Shown in pieces: positions 46,425-59,278 of a stretch of 64,000 nt of DNA. The notes under the pieces are model-generated. The model was not told the origin of the DNA. It saw nothing but the letters and a program-made list of their open reading frames with translations, and did no database searches. Every line of letters begins with the position of its first letter. Within the stretch, counting starts at the first letter, position 1. Origin of the DNA: Sclerodactyla briareus (lineage: Eukaryota; Echinodermata; Holothuroidea; Dendrochirotida; Sclerodactylidae). The stretch spans positions 124,001-188,000 of the forward strand of contig JAODTK010004566.1 of NCBI GenBank assembly GCA_026419785.1, written 5' to 3'. The translations under genes and the position numbers were made by a program.

Positions 46425-47680
46425 TTGCAAGAAACAGTTGATGGAAAAAACCAGGGAGCCTAATTGCGTGTAGTCACCAACAATTGGCAACATTGGAACA
46501 GAGGAGGGTTGGGGTTGCCAGTTTTTGTTCTATTAATTTGTAAGGTTGAAAGATTGTACGTAATGTGTCTGTGTGCCAATGTTGAGTATGAGTGAGTTGA
46601 GTAGCTAAGTGAAATAAAATTGAAGGTCAGTGGTATACAGTTTTTCTTCGAAAAATAACAGGCCTTTTTTTCCTCGCTTATACAGGCCATATTCAACTTG
46701 CCCATCCTAGAATGAAAGAGTGACTAGCGGGAGGAGTCCGGACAACCACAAACTGCATTTACATTGTTATATGGTTAGATGGACAATTTGTGTTGTAATA
46801 TGGAGTAGGTGCAAAAGCATAAGAAATGACCCCTGAAATGACCTTTGACCTTTAATCCAACACAGTTGATATGCACAATTGTCATAAGATTAATCAAACC
46901 AAAATAAACACCACAGCAGGACTATGGTTTCCTATTTATTGAATACAGAGAAATCCACTTCACAGAGCAGCGGGGGAAGAGAGAAGAGGAAGAGCTTGGT
47001 GACCACTCAATCCTTGTGACGAGCAGAAATTTGTTAAGGATCAGGCCTCCAGAGGGCCACTTGACTCTCACAAACCCCCAGATAAATTTCAGGACCCACT
47101 AGGCGCGTCTGTTGGGACTCCAGATGCCGGCGTAACATTGTCCTAGATGACTATTGCGCAACACCACATATGTTATACACTGGTTTAATATTGGTCTAAC
47201 ACCACATATTTATACACTGGTTAATAGTAAACAAAGAGCAGCTATCACAAAAACCTCTCAATGGTAGATAAGAGAGGTATTTGCCAACTTTCACACAAGT
47301 GGAAGAATCAACCAATAGATGACCTTTGATCTGATAATGAGAGACCTTTGACACAAACCTCTGCTATACTTTATATGCAATATTAAGTAATTACTGAGAG
47401 CAGATTGAAGAACTCCAACTGCTCTGTTAGAACTAGACATGTAATGTGCCATATATACTACAGCGATCATCAACCCCACTTTTGTCAGAGTCAAATGTAG
47501 TCTACACATCATCCACCTAGTTTTGTGAAAATGCCCAAATTGGGCAGATTAGCCAGACCTGACCATGCAGCAAGAGCCTTCTACTTAAACTCATCTGAGT
47601 TCCCAGACATGTGGCCAAGTTGTGAACCAGTGTGGCGACGTGTGTGGGGTTGGAGATATCAAATATTATAGAAACAGAGA
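46425..47680. other. Non-coding flank with repeat fragments
   Basis: It contains two nearby copies of AACACCACATAT followed by ATACACTGGTTTAAT (about 47,160 and 47,198) and GACCTTTGA-rich repeat sequence near 46,830 and 47,320. No gene recognised. Confidence 0.4.
46839..46851 (-). promoter_or_regulatory. DR1-type nuclear-receptor motif within a repeat
   Basis: TGACCTTTGACCT is an exact direct repeat of AGGTCA with a one-base spacer on the minus strand, the motif bound by RXR/HNF4/PPAR-type receptors in animals. Occupancy here is unknown. Confidence 0.4.
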
Positions 47681-47689
47681 TAAACTCAC

Positions 47690-47778
47690 CACAAGCCTCC
47701 TGTATTATCCTTCAGATCTCCCGCTAGTTCTACCCTCTTGAACGTGTAAGACCCGAGAATGCATTCCAGGGTGGCCAT
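47690..47778 (-). CDS. Possible first coding exon of an unidentified gene, minus strand
   Basis: The minus-strand ATG at 47,778 has a strong start context (GTCACCATGG). The frame stays open for 29 codons, beginning MATLECILGSYTFKRVE, and reaches a strong donor (GTGAGTTT) at 47,689. The LGSYTF-R-E pattern faintly recalls the N-terminus of fatty-acid-binding proteins (G-x-[YW]-x-[FL]-x-x-x-E), which is not enough for an assignment. No matching second exon was found at lower coordinates before the LTR element. A related CTTCAGGAGGTTG sequence at 36,740 raises the alternative that this is repeat-derived. Confidence 0.3.
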
Positions 47779-47799
47779 GGTGACGGACTCCCTTCAGGA

Positions 47800-49300
47800 G
47801 GTTGCAGATCTCCTCCTGGCATGAAATCTGCCTTGTTCTTCTTTCCGCACAGCTCATATACGATTCAGTAGAGAGATTGAGGACTGATGGGTAATATAGT
47901 TTAACACAGTTAGACAAAACGCATAGTTGCTTGTCTGAGAGTTGTGTGTCCGTTTTTTACGATCAGTGGTTGTAGTGTAACGGGATTATTGAAGTATTTT
48001 TCAATCAACATGCAGTCAGATCAGAGGGTTGAACAGAGGGGATCCGACGGCATAGAGCTAATAAACGACAGAAAATGAAATGTTCACATCCTATTGGACT
48101 GAATGTTGATCTGTCTCACCAAGTTAAGTGAAATTTCCACCAAGTCATATGGCATAAAGCTTTTAATTTGATACAAGAAAATATACCTTAAGTGACCCAA
48201 ACTTACTCAAATTCACTTATGACAAGGTTAGCCTGTATTCCACTGTATGTGACATTCTTCTTGAAACCTTGCATAAATCAGTCAAGTAGACACATTGAGT
48301 GACCTCAACGCCACCATTACTACTATACATCACTACAATCATTTACATAAAATGTCAGAGGGATGAAGTTTCTGCCTCAGTCCAGCAGTGAGCACTGTGC
48401 CTCACTAGATAGGAGGATAAAAGCACAATGCGGCTGAAAAACAGTTTGTTCTTTGCTTAGATACTAAGACCATCACCCACTAACCAGTGCCCATGATAAT
48501 TCCATATGCCAACCCTCTCCCCTCAAATGCAAATAGTAAACCAAGGTACGTATGCATGAAGTAAAGCTGAATGAGCAGAATTACACCTCTTACTATCATT
48601 TACAAAAAACATTTAACATGTAATGAAAGCGGAAGCAGATAATATTGACAGAACAAACAACTAGAAGTACTGACCCTCCATTGTGGTAATCATAGAAAAT
48701 GGATGACTTATCATCCCTCTATATTTTTATGTTAATGACAAAACTAGCAATCCATGCGGGAATTTTGTTTATGAAGTGCGATAGCAGTCGATGGCATATC
48801 GCTCAAGAATCTATGGCTTGTTCTGCCTATTTTCCAGATGCTTGTTATTAAAGTGAGTATATTTCATCTGAATATTCTCCCCAAGGTTCACATCCCCACA
48901 GGGAACATGCCTTTCAACTATTAATATTCCAGCAGTTAATAAAAACAGCCTACTCAGTCCACAGCCAGATGGCAGGAGGCTTATCCCACCCGGAAATAAT
49001 AACTTTCAATGACACAATTCCACCCCCAAGAGACAAATTGACTCAATACAGATATGTATTGCCCCGAGTCTCACTTGAAGAACACATTAGATTGTCTCCA
49101 AGGCAACATGGCAGAGATGTAACGTGTCGCTAATACCTCTTCAGACGGAGAATTTTCAACACGCCAGGTTGAACCCTGGTGATTGCCTGTCTGAAAGAGG
49201 TCGTGTGAAAACACTGATAGAATCCAGGTTTTAAAAATGCTGTCGGGCATCTTCAGGAAAACACTGTTGAAACTCTTTGTTTCCCAATGTTTGGTGTACA
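47800..49300. other. Non-coding stretch with fragments of dispersed repeats
   Basis: TAGACACATTGAGTGACCTC near 48,290 matches the family at 37.5 and 39.0 kb. No gene or RNA recognised in the remainder. Confidence 0.35.
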
Positions 49301-49308
49301 AATTAAAG

Positions 49309-49388
49309 GGGTGGTCTGGCACAATTTGGTTAGAGCGTTAGGCCTTCCACCCGGGAGACCGGGGTTCGATTCCTGGTCGGGGTTCATA
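49309..49388 (+). mobile_element. tRNA-derived SINE head, plus strand
   Basis: An A-box-like TGGCACAATTTGGTTAGAGC (49,317) is followed 46 bases later by an exact B box GGTTCGATTCC (49,363). CCACCCGGGAGACCGG lies between, as in tRNA-derived repeats. The acceptor ends do not pair, so this is the polymerase III promoter head of a SINE and not a tRNA gene. The non-tRNA body probably continues to about 49,530; no clear tail was seen. It differs from the SINE at 21.7 kb. Confidence 0.65.
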
Positions 49389-49559
49389 CCAAAGCACTTC
49401 AACAAGGCGGATCGCCCCTAGTGTCTCAACCTTGTTGAGCGATAGTGTTTACTTCTATTAGTCACCATCGCAACACTTAACAGAGGGATTCCATGGTGTC
49501 GCTAAAGATTTTGGTATAGCATTCAACACAGGACAGCCTATAATCAGTGACCAATTTCA

Positions 49560-50140
49560 AATTCGAAAGGACTGATGATGGACAATGTCGACTAAAGGAG
49601 TGAAAGTTTGTGGAAATGTGACTAAACTAAAATTAGCATAAATGTGCAAATTATGCAATTTACCAAGTTTACAAAATCGGGCGAACTTTGAAATTATGCA
49701 TAATGATTGTGCAAAGTAAAGTAGTTGAATGACATCCACTGACCCGAATCTTTGGGAATGAAGGATGATTATATTTACCAAGTTTCCATGAAAATCTGAC
49801 CAAATCTTTTAAATTGAAACAATTATGCAATAGACAAACTTATTACCATTTTTATGCTGAAAATCTAATCATTCCATCTACACTTCATATCCCGGCCTCT
49901 ATGACCAAACCAAGTCAACTAAGCACCTACGGTTCATCCGTAATCTTTTAACGAGCATTAACCAATAAATTACACAAAATAGGCTAATTAACCTTACTTG
50001 ATCAGTGACTTTTGTGCCCAAATCTACTCAGATCGTGATCACCCAACCCATGCTACTGAAAATTTTTGTTGCAATTTCACGACCGTTGAAAGATATGCTG
50101 CAAAATGGAAAGTGGGACACACACACACACAACACACACA
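49560..50140 (+). repeat. Dispersed repeat, related to 37.2-39.45 kb, ending in CA microsatellite
   Basis: It shares ordered landmarks with 38,913-39,450 (GCACCTACGGTTCATCC, TAGGCTAATTA, TTTTGTGCCCAAAT, CAGATCGTGATCACCCA). It ends at 50,116-50,140 in a CA tract that replaces the degenerate ACA-rich stretch of the other copy. A core followed by a CA tract is again the arrangement seen in the dimeric-repeat elements. Confidence 0.65.
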
Positions 50141-50144
50141 AGGT

Positions 50145-51590
50145 TGATCTCATAAGTGAAAATCCCTTAGCCATGAAACATGGACATTGTTGAATCAGCA
50201 TTCATTTATGTTATCCTCTACATAAGTGCCAGGCACCACATATTTCCAAAGTTAGATTAGCGTGGCACAATATGGCAATTCCTGATTTTTATTCTAGTAT
50301 GGACTCATGGTTTTGTGAGTTCGAAGATGATGTGCCTGTGCTCTTTAATATGGATGGAGAGATTGATGAAATAAAACAATGAAACAAGTAATCCAAGAAG
50401 TATAGTTGGTATGTGTCTATCGCTTTCGGAACAACTCTGTGAGAAAACTTTGCAGCCTAATCCCCCGGTTTTGTCAACTAAATTTTTTAACTTCATCTTC
50501 ACATGGAGGAGAATATGTTAAGTATCAACATCTGTAAGTAGTGTATGCTGACTCTCAGTTGGAAGATCAAAGAATTCCAAGAAATTGATAGACTATGTTC
50601 GCTCGCAGTGCATGCATGATGATTCCCAGCCTCCCAGCTTTCTGGCTCAGTAGCTTGGCTTCATGCCAACACCGGATGAATTTACTTTGGGTCTGAAAGA
50701 ACATGTTACAAATGTCACCTGGTGTAAACATGTTGGGAATAGTCTCTGCCTGAAAGGGGTTAGAAAATGTATCTTGACTCTTTCACTTTCATGGTCCTTT
50801 AATCTGAGTCATGCACTATATTATCAGAGGGAAATATGATGCGGTTGCTTAATACAATGTGTAAATGTAGTGACCTCAGTTAAAATAAGTCTGTAACCTG
50901 GTAACGAATTAGTTTCCCCGAAAAACAACCATCACAAATATTCCACTGACCCATTGGTTATTTGTTATGCAATTGAGTCTCTTAAGCACTGCTGCAAGTT
51001 TCCTTAAATCATTTCAATTACATGACCTAAAATATTTTAAAATATGTTCTGGAAAGGGTCTCGTAGGCAGTTCGGATCTAGTCTGGTTGGGGTTTATCCT
51101 ATCGATCATGATAGCCCAAGTTTACCTATAGGAGAATATAAAACATTGGTCAATTTCTGTCATTTTTTGAGAAATTGATATATTCAATTCCAACAAAAAT
51201 GATGGAGATAACCCCTAGGTGACCTTTCACCCCTTCCTGTACACTGCCATATCCAAAGTTATTGATGTCCGACCTCACAATGACCCCCCAAACTGACCTA
51301 TAGATGACTTGACCTTTGACTACAAATTCTTCTTTGGCATGTGATGACACCTACTACCAATCATGTTCATCAAAAATCTGTATTTACCGCCTGCCCCCCA
51401 AAATGACCATTTGGAGACACAATTGATCCCTAGATGACAGTGACCTGAACATTTTTTCAAGGTGCTCACTTACAAAAATGTGGCCAGGTTTGATCGAAAT
51501 GAGCCCAGACCGTAGACGGGGGGTATTAAATTATACACAAAGCCAGTAGGATAATACGTAGATCATACCAGAGCAAACACAAATCTATAC
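50145..51590. other. Non-coding stretch with GACC-rich repeat remnants
   Basis: 51,190-51,520 contains repeated GATGACCTTTGACC-like segments (for example ACCCCTAGGTGACCTTTCAC, GATGACTTGACCTTTGACTA) in a loose array, related to 53,610-54,040. No gene recognised. Confidence 0.4.
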
Positions 51591-51596
51591 ATGTTC

Positions 51597-53040
51597 AGAA
51601 GTGTATCCAGAAATGTCCAATATAGGGGGTAGAATGTTTTTTTTCTGGGAGAGAGGTCTAAGGAGCGGGGTTTCCATCCTCTCTTGGGTAATTCCGGCTT
51701 TCAAAAGAGTGCCAAATGCAGATTGGTGCTATGTGTGACATGTTTCAAGCCTATAGTGATATCTTCTGACATATTTCTCATCTCATCAGTGCCAATAGTG
51801 GGGGCGCATGCCAGTGACCCCCTCTATATCGGCCCCTGAAGTTTACTTTCATACTCATTGTCTGCATGTTTTCATCATTGAGTAATGTGTAATCACCGCT
51901 CCCTGGGCTTAAAAAACAACTGAAAACCATGCAAACATTGAAATGTGGTGAATTGATTCTGGTCTGTTTGTTTCAATCACTCTGGCTTCACAGAAATCCC
52001 TCTTTTGTGTTAACATGATGGATAAAATCGCTCCCTGGCAAACAGCTATAAATTTACTTAATGTAGTTTTTCACCCCTGTATGAACTTGCCAAGGCAGCA
52101 CTCTGATTAAAGTGAGAAAAAACTTCTATAAACAAGAACAAGTGATTTACATACAAGAGGCATACATAGATCACCAGCAGCTGCTTCAAGAGGATGGCTT
52201 TTGCTGAAACTATTTTCCTGTTTCCGGCTTTTCTACTTGAATTCAACACAGTTTTATGATGATGATGGATATATATTCCTGGGGAGTAGTCATGAATGAG
52301 TACCATATAAGTTCAGTGGTGTATCCAAAGTTAGAGGGGGGGGGGGGGGTTCTGTGAGAGAGACCCAAGTAGAGGGGTTTTCTTCCTCCTTTGGGCAAAT
52401 TTTGCTTTTTAAAGGGGGCCAAGATGCTATATGATGCTATGTGCGACAGATTTTCGAACCTATTCCTGTACTATGTTATATTTTCCGACATATTTCTCAT
52501 CTCATCAGTGCCAATAGTGGGGGGCACGCCCCTATCTAAATCGGCCCCTGGAGTTTTCTTTTGTACTCCATTGTCTGCAAACGTTTTCATATTCATTGGA
52601 GTAACCTATGGGAAAAAACCTCTACCGTTCCTGAGCTAAAAATACACGGAAACATGAAAAGACATTATTTAGTGAATCAATTCTGGTCTGTTTGTTTCCA
52701 TCACTCTGGCTTCACAGGAAGACTCCTTTAGGCTAACATGTTGAAAGATATCATAAACAGCTATAAAATTTCCCTAAAGCAGTTTGTCAGCCCTGAATGA
52801 GCTGAAATGTGACTTGCCAAGGCAGCACTCTGATTAAAGTGAGAAAAAACTTCTATAAACAAGAACAAGTGATTACATTAAAGAGGCATACATAGATCAC
52901 CAGCAGCTGTTTCAAGAGGATGGCTTCTGCTAAAAATTATTCTTCTGTTATTCTCTCTCATTAAACTGAAACAATTTTAGATATGTATCCCTTAGGGGCT
53001 TCAGCTGCTGATGATATATATTCCCAGGGAGTTGAATACG
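51597..53040 (+). repeat. Tandem segmental duplication, offset about 720-740 bp
   Basis: Copy 1 (about 51,597-52,290) and copy 2 (about 52,318-53,035) share long matching blocks in the same order: GTGTATCCA near the start, TTTCTCATCTCATCAGTGCC with AATAGTGGGGG, and TCTGGTCTGTTTGTTTC. GTGAGAAAAAACTTCTATAA and ATAGATCACCAGCAGCTG follow. The blocks at the 3' side are nearly identical and the 5' side is more diverged, with a G run (52,336-52,349) only in copy 2. No coding frame is conserved between copies. Confidence 0.85.
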
Positions 53041-53049
53041 ATAAATCAT

Positions 53050-56000
53050 AAATATGATGACTTTGAGACTCCTCTATTTTGAAATGTATTTGAGTTAGGC
53101 AGTTATCATTAGAGTTGATTGAATGATGATCATCAAAAAAGTGAACTCATTCAACTGATTTACATCAGGCAGGCATGTGAGCACTTTCTTGGATCACTTG
53201 AATAACCACCAAATATAATATCACATCGAAATTATGGTTCTTATTGAGTGCCACAGAGAGAAGCATGGCAGTTCCTCATTTTCAACAAATTTCCCAATAC
53301 CTAATGGAATCAATGCTCCAATCTTTAGTTTGCCAAGTGCTGGGACAAAAGTTCCATGGCACAGTGGCTCACCCTGGCAATATATCAGTACTGATAGTAT
53401 GCCATTACAAGTAAATGTGTGCTTTTGATTGGTCATTCCAATGTGCATCAGAACTGATTTGGTTTTGCATGTCATAATCCCTTGAAGCATAATAGTTAAA
53501 ACAAATTTTTTTTCTAATAGACTGTCTTGGTACCCACACCTTTTATATTATGTTAAAAAAAAATTGTCTCACCACACCTGGTGAATAATGGATGGAGAAC
53601 TGTAGGAGAAGCATTTTGCAGTTTTTTGCAAAATGGCCAAATTGACCCCTAGATGACATTTGACCTCAACTTTCTGAACCATGTATTACACATTGTGGTC
53701 AATGTGATAATGACTAACTATCAGATTCATCCAATTCTATCGTGGGAGAAGGAGAAGGTTTAGGGACTGTTTGACCCCAAAAATGACCTTTTTGCCCCCA
53801 AATGGACCACTACATAACCTTGACCTCAAATTCCGGAAACACTAGTATGTACAATTGGTCACTGATAATACTGACCAAGTTTCATGAAACATCCAATTTG
53901 AAACGTAGGGAAGAAGCATTTTGCGTTTTTCACAAAAGGCTAAAATTGAAACCTTTTTTCATTTTTTTTGAAACACAGGTGCCCCTCCCACTCCCAGGGA
54001 TCATGGTGACCAAAGGCTTCATTATGATAACCAACACTGTAGGAAGTCACAATTGACTCAATTTGTTGACCACGATAAAGAATAGATCAAAAGATAGATC
54101 TCAGGCAGGGACACCAGGGAAAATGCAATGGTGAATGGCCTCCATAAGGCCCCATGTGCCTGTTAATTTGAAGAGTTTCTCACCATTTTCTAAGCCTGCA
54201 GGAGATCTCTCTCCCTCTGTGATGTCACAAGAGGAATTTGCAATTAGCCCAATTTGCCTTATTTGACACAATCACTTGCTTCAATTTGGTTTGGAGGTTT
54301 GGCTCCCATAGTGTAATGAAGAGAGAGAGTACAGAAAGGCAAGTCATACTAATGACCATTGTACTTTGCCAACTAGACTACATGACGTTAAAATCCCCCT
54401 TCAGTTGCCTCTTGCAATAGGAGGGGGGAGGGGGGGGCAGGGGTGTCGGACCGTTTGAAAAGGGGGGGGAACCAGCGAATGCAAAATAGGCATTCTAAGC
54501 GGAGCGCCACCAGCGGTGGGGCCAAAGCGTTAAAGAGAATAAAATTTCGGATTTCATACCCTCAGAATCAATGGAAACGGCAGTGCCAGGCTAAATCCAC
54601 CCATATTCTGTGTGATGAGTAAACGACAGACAAAAAAAGTTGTCATTTGTGATACTAAGATGAATTTACCGAATAATCACATGGTATCTTTTATATCTTT
54701 CCTTACTCTGGGTTGTTTGCGTGGGATCCAGGGTTATACCGAACGGTCGGCTGGTGTGGGATCGAAGGGAAAAGCCATAGGCGTACGGGCCACTCCAATT
54801 TGGGAACAGAAAATTTGTACCCAAATTTTAGAAGTCAGTCATTGGAAACTAACCGCCGTGGAAGCGGGCCCCAAAAAATTGCATGTTTTCGGGTATTTAT
54901 CGAAAAAGTCTGCAAATTCAGGCTGTTTTTATTCACTTTTTTTTTTCCTTCCCAAATTTTCCACGAATTTTTGCCCGAATTTTTCATTCAGAAAAAATGG
55001 GGGGGGGGGGAGGGGCAGTCGGCGCCAAGGCTCTGAAATTAATTGAGTTGAACAAAATGATTTTTGAAGCATTACATCCATATAGGCTACAATGCATTGG
55101 AAGAGAAGAGAAACGCCATGCTACGGAACCGCTTGAAAAATATGCACTTTGGGCTATTCGATTTAAAATTCGAGAACTCGGTATGAAACATGGGGTTTCC
55201 TTCACTGCGGGCCTAGGCGGGTCCAGATCTTACGCCCTGGGTCCGCACCTGAATTAGTGGACTTAAGACAATTCCCAACGCGATTATTATGGTGACTCAA
55301 AAAATAAGTAATACAAAATCGGGAATGTGCTTATTATTTTTCATTACAGGCCGGAAAAGTGGGGGGGGGGGACAAAACGAGTATGATATCCTCCCCACTT
55401 TGAAAGTGGGGGGGACAGTCCCCCCCGTCCCGCCACCTATTGATGCCCATGGGGGGGGGATACCATGGGCCTCATCTAACGCCTTAATCCACCTGTCAAT
55501 GTTGCATTACAGCTCATCCAGTAATGGGTAATATTAGGATACTAGCTTACTCATGGGGGGTAGGGTTTGTATAGGGCTGCTGATGGTGATATCAGTTCTC
55601 TGGGAAAGTATATAGTCCATCATTGGTTGGAAGATGAATGTGACCTGGGGGAATAGGATGGGAATGGTAACCACAGAGAGGCATCACTTGTTGTTTGACG
55701 CATGGCCAAATTGGTTCAGTCCAAGATTGCAGTTCTGAAATGATAACAAGCTTTATGGGCATCTATTCAAGAAGCGGACACCCCCTACCCTACATTAACA
55801 GAAAGAAAATGCCATCAGTTATAGCCTGTATTCAGAGAATCTAAATGTCATATGAAAACTAGCTGACCTGCATTCCAAAGGAGAATGAAATCAAAAATAA
55901 GAGTGAACCCATAAAGGTGCTGCGAAAAATAAAATTCCAACAGAGCTTCTTATTGTTATTCCTTTCAAGGACAAGCTGGCACAATCGTCAGATTTTTGCC

Positions 56001-57345
56001 TTCGGCTACAATTTTTCTGGTTCAGGTGATGGAAACTCACCTCTATAACTCTATAGTCCTGCAGCATGGCACACTAGGCCTTTAGCTGTGTGCGAGTACC
56101 AATGAAACATACAAAATAGTGTAATTAGGCTTAACAGCAGATTAACTTTGTTGGAAATGAGAACAATAATGTCTATGACACATAAATTAAAAAATTTACT
56201 TTGGGAGCATGGACTTCTTCGGTATAGGGCTTTCGTTGCAAAAAAAGCCTGTATGCCTTAGGACCCATGAAGAAGCGGATGGTTATAGGTTCACTAACCA
56301 ATTTTTTTATTCTCAAGTTCAGAGGCTTTTCCAGGGACTGCACTAACCCATCCATAGAATTCATCATCAAATGTGCCTCACAGAGAAGTTTATCAAACAT
56401 ATGTAGGCAAGTAGTTAAGATGAACGGGACTAAAACCGAAGGTAAAAGTTTACTTGCTAAAGATTGATCACTCCACCACATCACTCACATTATTAGCGGA
56501 GAAAAAATGTGAACCAGATCAAAGTTGATTAAAATGTGATTGATGAAGCAATGAAGAGTGAAACCTGATGGATAAGGATTCCATCTGGTGAGAAGATTCA
56601 AACAAAATCTCACTAGACCAGCAAAATCAATTTGCACTTCGGGTATATTTTACCACAAGCCTCATATATACAACGCTATTGAGGCCAATCCATTTTTTTT
56701 TGTTTGGGGGGGGGGGGGGGGGGGGGGGAAAAAGGGTTTCAGCACATAAGCAACCCACATCCCCAGGGACAGTCCAAGCAATGACAAAATTGATACTGGA
56801 GATACAGCTACCCACTGAAGGTAATGAATTTTGGAAGTCAGTGTAATACCCGACTGGGATGATCTAGCCAACAACAGAGGCTGTGAAAAAAAATCACCCA
56901 TAGAAGAAACTCTCAGAACGGATCACTTTTCACATCCTTTTTCCCAGCAGAGAGACAAAACGTGATCAGCTGAAGGCAAAATTCTGATAAAACAGGACAC
57001 TGATCTAAACAGAGAAGAGTGGATTAATGAATGAAACAACATTAAGAGGAGCCAGCATCTGCAAATTTAATGGCATAAATGTAAGATGGATTCATCAACA
57101 TTCACAAACTCAATCAGTAAAATCAATATTGTATATTCTGATGTGTTTTATTCTCGAAAAAAAAACACCGGGGAGGTGCTTAAAAAATTCAAAGGGCTGT
57201 TTTAGATGGGATCAACTGGTGCGGAGTCAAACACCTTTGTATTGACAACCAATGGTTTGCACTTACAATAATTAGAGAAAGAGGGAGGCTAGGAGACACA
57301 CATTCCACCAAACAGAAAACTCAAAGGCGCATTGACTGTCACAGA
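53050..57345. other. Stretch with repeats and G-rich tracts, no gene recognised
   Basis: 53,610-54,040 carries GACC-rich repeat sequence. 54,420-55,480 has five G or C homopolymer blocks and overlapping open frames (54,612-55,257), including a C-terminal stretch that spans a G run; no domain is recognised, and CATAGGCGTACGGGCC near 54,777 resembles DNA-transposon end sequence. 56,706-56,728 is a long G homopolymer whose length is uncertain. Confidence 0.35.
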
Positions 57346-57439
57346 TACTTTTGACTCGGAAAAATATCAAGTTTGGAGCAAAAATCAAGTTAGTTTGGAG
57401 CAAATATCAAGTTGGAGCAAATATCCAGCAAAATCTTGT

Positions 57440-57752
57440 GGACTCATCATGCTTCACAAGTTTGCACTGTTGACCTCAGAATGACCTCTGGCCCGAGCCC
57501 ACAAGTGTGGGGAGCACCACTCATAATGGGGAACCTAACCTGAGCTGCACTGACTTCCCTAGCTGGCAAGTTACTCTGTTCACCAGCTCTCTACAAAATC
57601 AATGTCGTCACAAATTGGATAATTTCATCAAAAATTATCCCTGCCCCCATAAATATTAGTTCTGGTCCCCCCTTCCCATGAGAAAGCTACATCCTGAATC
57701 CCAACCTAATATGGACCAAGTATTCTCAACTAGAGGTGTTTAAAAAGTTTCA
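57440..57752 (+). repeat. Dimeric repeat, degraded single unit (e)
   Basis: The order of landmarks is GTTGACCTCAGAATGACCTC, then CTCATAATGGGGAAC, then CCCATGAGAAAGCTACAT, then GGTGTTTAAAAAGTTTCAGA. This is one A+B unit truncated where LINE sequence begins. It is preceded by three short GGAGCAAATATCAAGTT-type repeats (57,375-57,430). Confidence 0.7.
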
Positions 57753-57759
57753 GACACAG

Positions 57760-59278
57760 GATTGCATACAATCTGTAAACAGGAGGGTCGGAAGTAGTAA
57801 AGGGCAAACCGTGTGTGCAAAAAGAAAGAAAGTGACAAGAGCCAGTCCCTGGGTGAGGAGTGCAAGTTATAAAGTGTATACAGAAATCAGTACAATACCC
57901 ATCACCTCTCCCCAAACAGGAAACCTAACAAAAATACACCCCACAGCCCCTTTAATATTTGGGGTAGAGGCAATTCACTCCAACAGAAAAAGTAATAGCC
58001 GGATTCAAAGGTATACGTTTCTGAAGTGATGATAGTATTGCAGGATTTTATTTCATCCGGTTAGACTATTCCAAATGTGAGCAGATCTATATTTGGGCTT
58101 TGTGTTTATATTTTGTCTTTCTCAGATTGCCCTCAAACTCGCAGGTCTCTTGATGGAGTGTGTTGGAGCTATGAACAGACTGATTATCTACGTGAAAATT
58201 GACAAAGCGAGATGGCCGAAGACGTGGCAGTATTAAACCTGAATATGTTATGCAGTTTTAGGATGATTAGCTTGGCGAAAATATGCGATGTTGCAGAACG
58301 AGTATTAGCCATGGCAATAGTACGTAAAGTACGTTTTTGTGAACATGAGCCTGCTCAGATTCTCCTCAGTTGTTCCTGACCAAATAGTTGAGCAGTATGT
58401 CAAATGTGGATATACTGACTTGAATAAATAGATCTCATAATATTCTGTGGTAACATGAATTTCACTTTAGTCATGATACCAATACCGTTTGATACTTGCT
58501 TGGAAACAATGGATATGTTCATTCCAGGTTAGACGAGAATCTACGTAAACCCAGAGGAACTTAGTAACTGTCGCTTGATTTACAGGTTTCCCATCCATGT
58601 AAATACTGACTGGCGTGAAGTGAAAGCCATAAAATTTGCTTGTCAATGTTTAGTGATAGCTTGTTTGGGTTAAACCAGTTATGGAATTTACATAATTCTT
58701 CACTGACTACTTTCTCTAATTCCTCAGGATTCCTCCCGGAAAAATATATTTGTATCATCAGCAACGATGACCAGTGAGCATTTACTTGAAAACCTTACAT
58801 GCATCATTAATGTATATTATGAATAATAGCGGTCCTAATATGGAACCCTGGGGAACCACCACATCTGACGGTGAGCTCCTCAGAATTAACACTATTCACA
58901 CAGGTGAATTGCTTCCTATGTGATAAATAACTGCGGAAACAGGTAAGTGATCTTCCTTGTATACCGTAATGTGAGAGTTTAGATAATAGAATTTCATGAT
59001 CAATTGTGTCAAAAGCTTTGGATAGATCCAAGAAAAGACCAATGGAATGACAATCTTTCTCGATCGCACTGTAAAGTAGATCAGTTACATCTGCGAGGGC
59101 CAGGTCTGTGAAGTGTCATGCCAAAACGCATATGCATTTTCTAAAAAATATCATGGGAGCTTAGCAAGTTATAAAGGTGATTGAAAACGAGCCTATCTAG
59201 TATCTTTGATAAACATGGTAATATGGAAATTGGACAGTAATGGCTAGTTTTGTCTTTGCTCGCTTTCTTGTCAACATG
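57760..59278 (-). pseudogene. Non-LTR retrotransposon (LINE) reverse transcriptase, 5'-truncated, minus strand
   Basis: Read on the minus strand, the 5' edge near 59,270 enters fingers-domain sequence with a (CP)ISILP-like segment. LFLDLSKAFDTIDHEILL follows near 59,000, with the first catalytic aspartate, then RSYLSHRKQFTCVNSVNSEE. VIVADDTNIFFSG has the A-D-D active site at 58,754-58,762, and after that come ELCKFHNWFNPNKLSLNI and a TWNEH-type segment. The C-terminal part continues to about 57,990 with weak IWNSL-type similarity. Several frameshifts are present and no endonuclease is seen, the usual result of 5' truncation at insertion. The enzyme would reverse-transcribe its own RNA at a nicked target. 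Dimeric repeat sequence flanks both sides. Confidence 0.85.

Noticed and set aside
54612-55257. Overlapping 107-144 codon open frames
   Set aside because: They read through G and T homopolymers and overlap in different frames; no family match.
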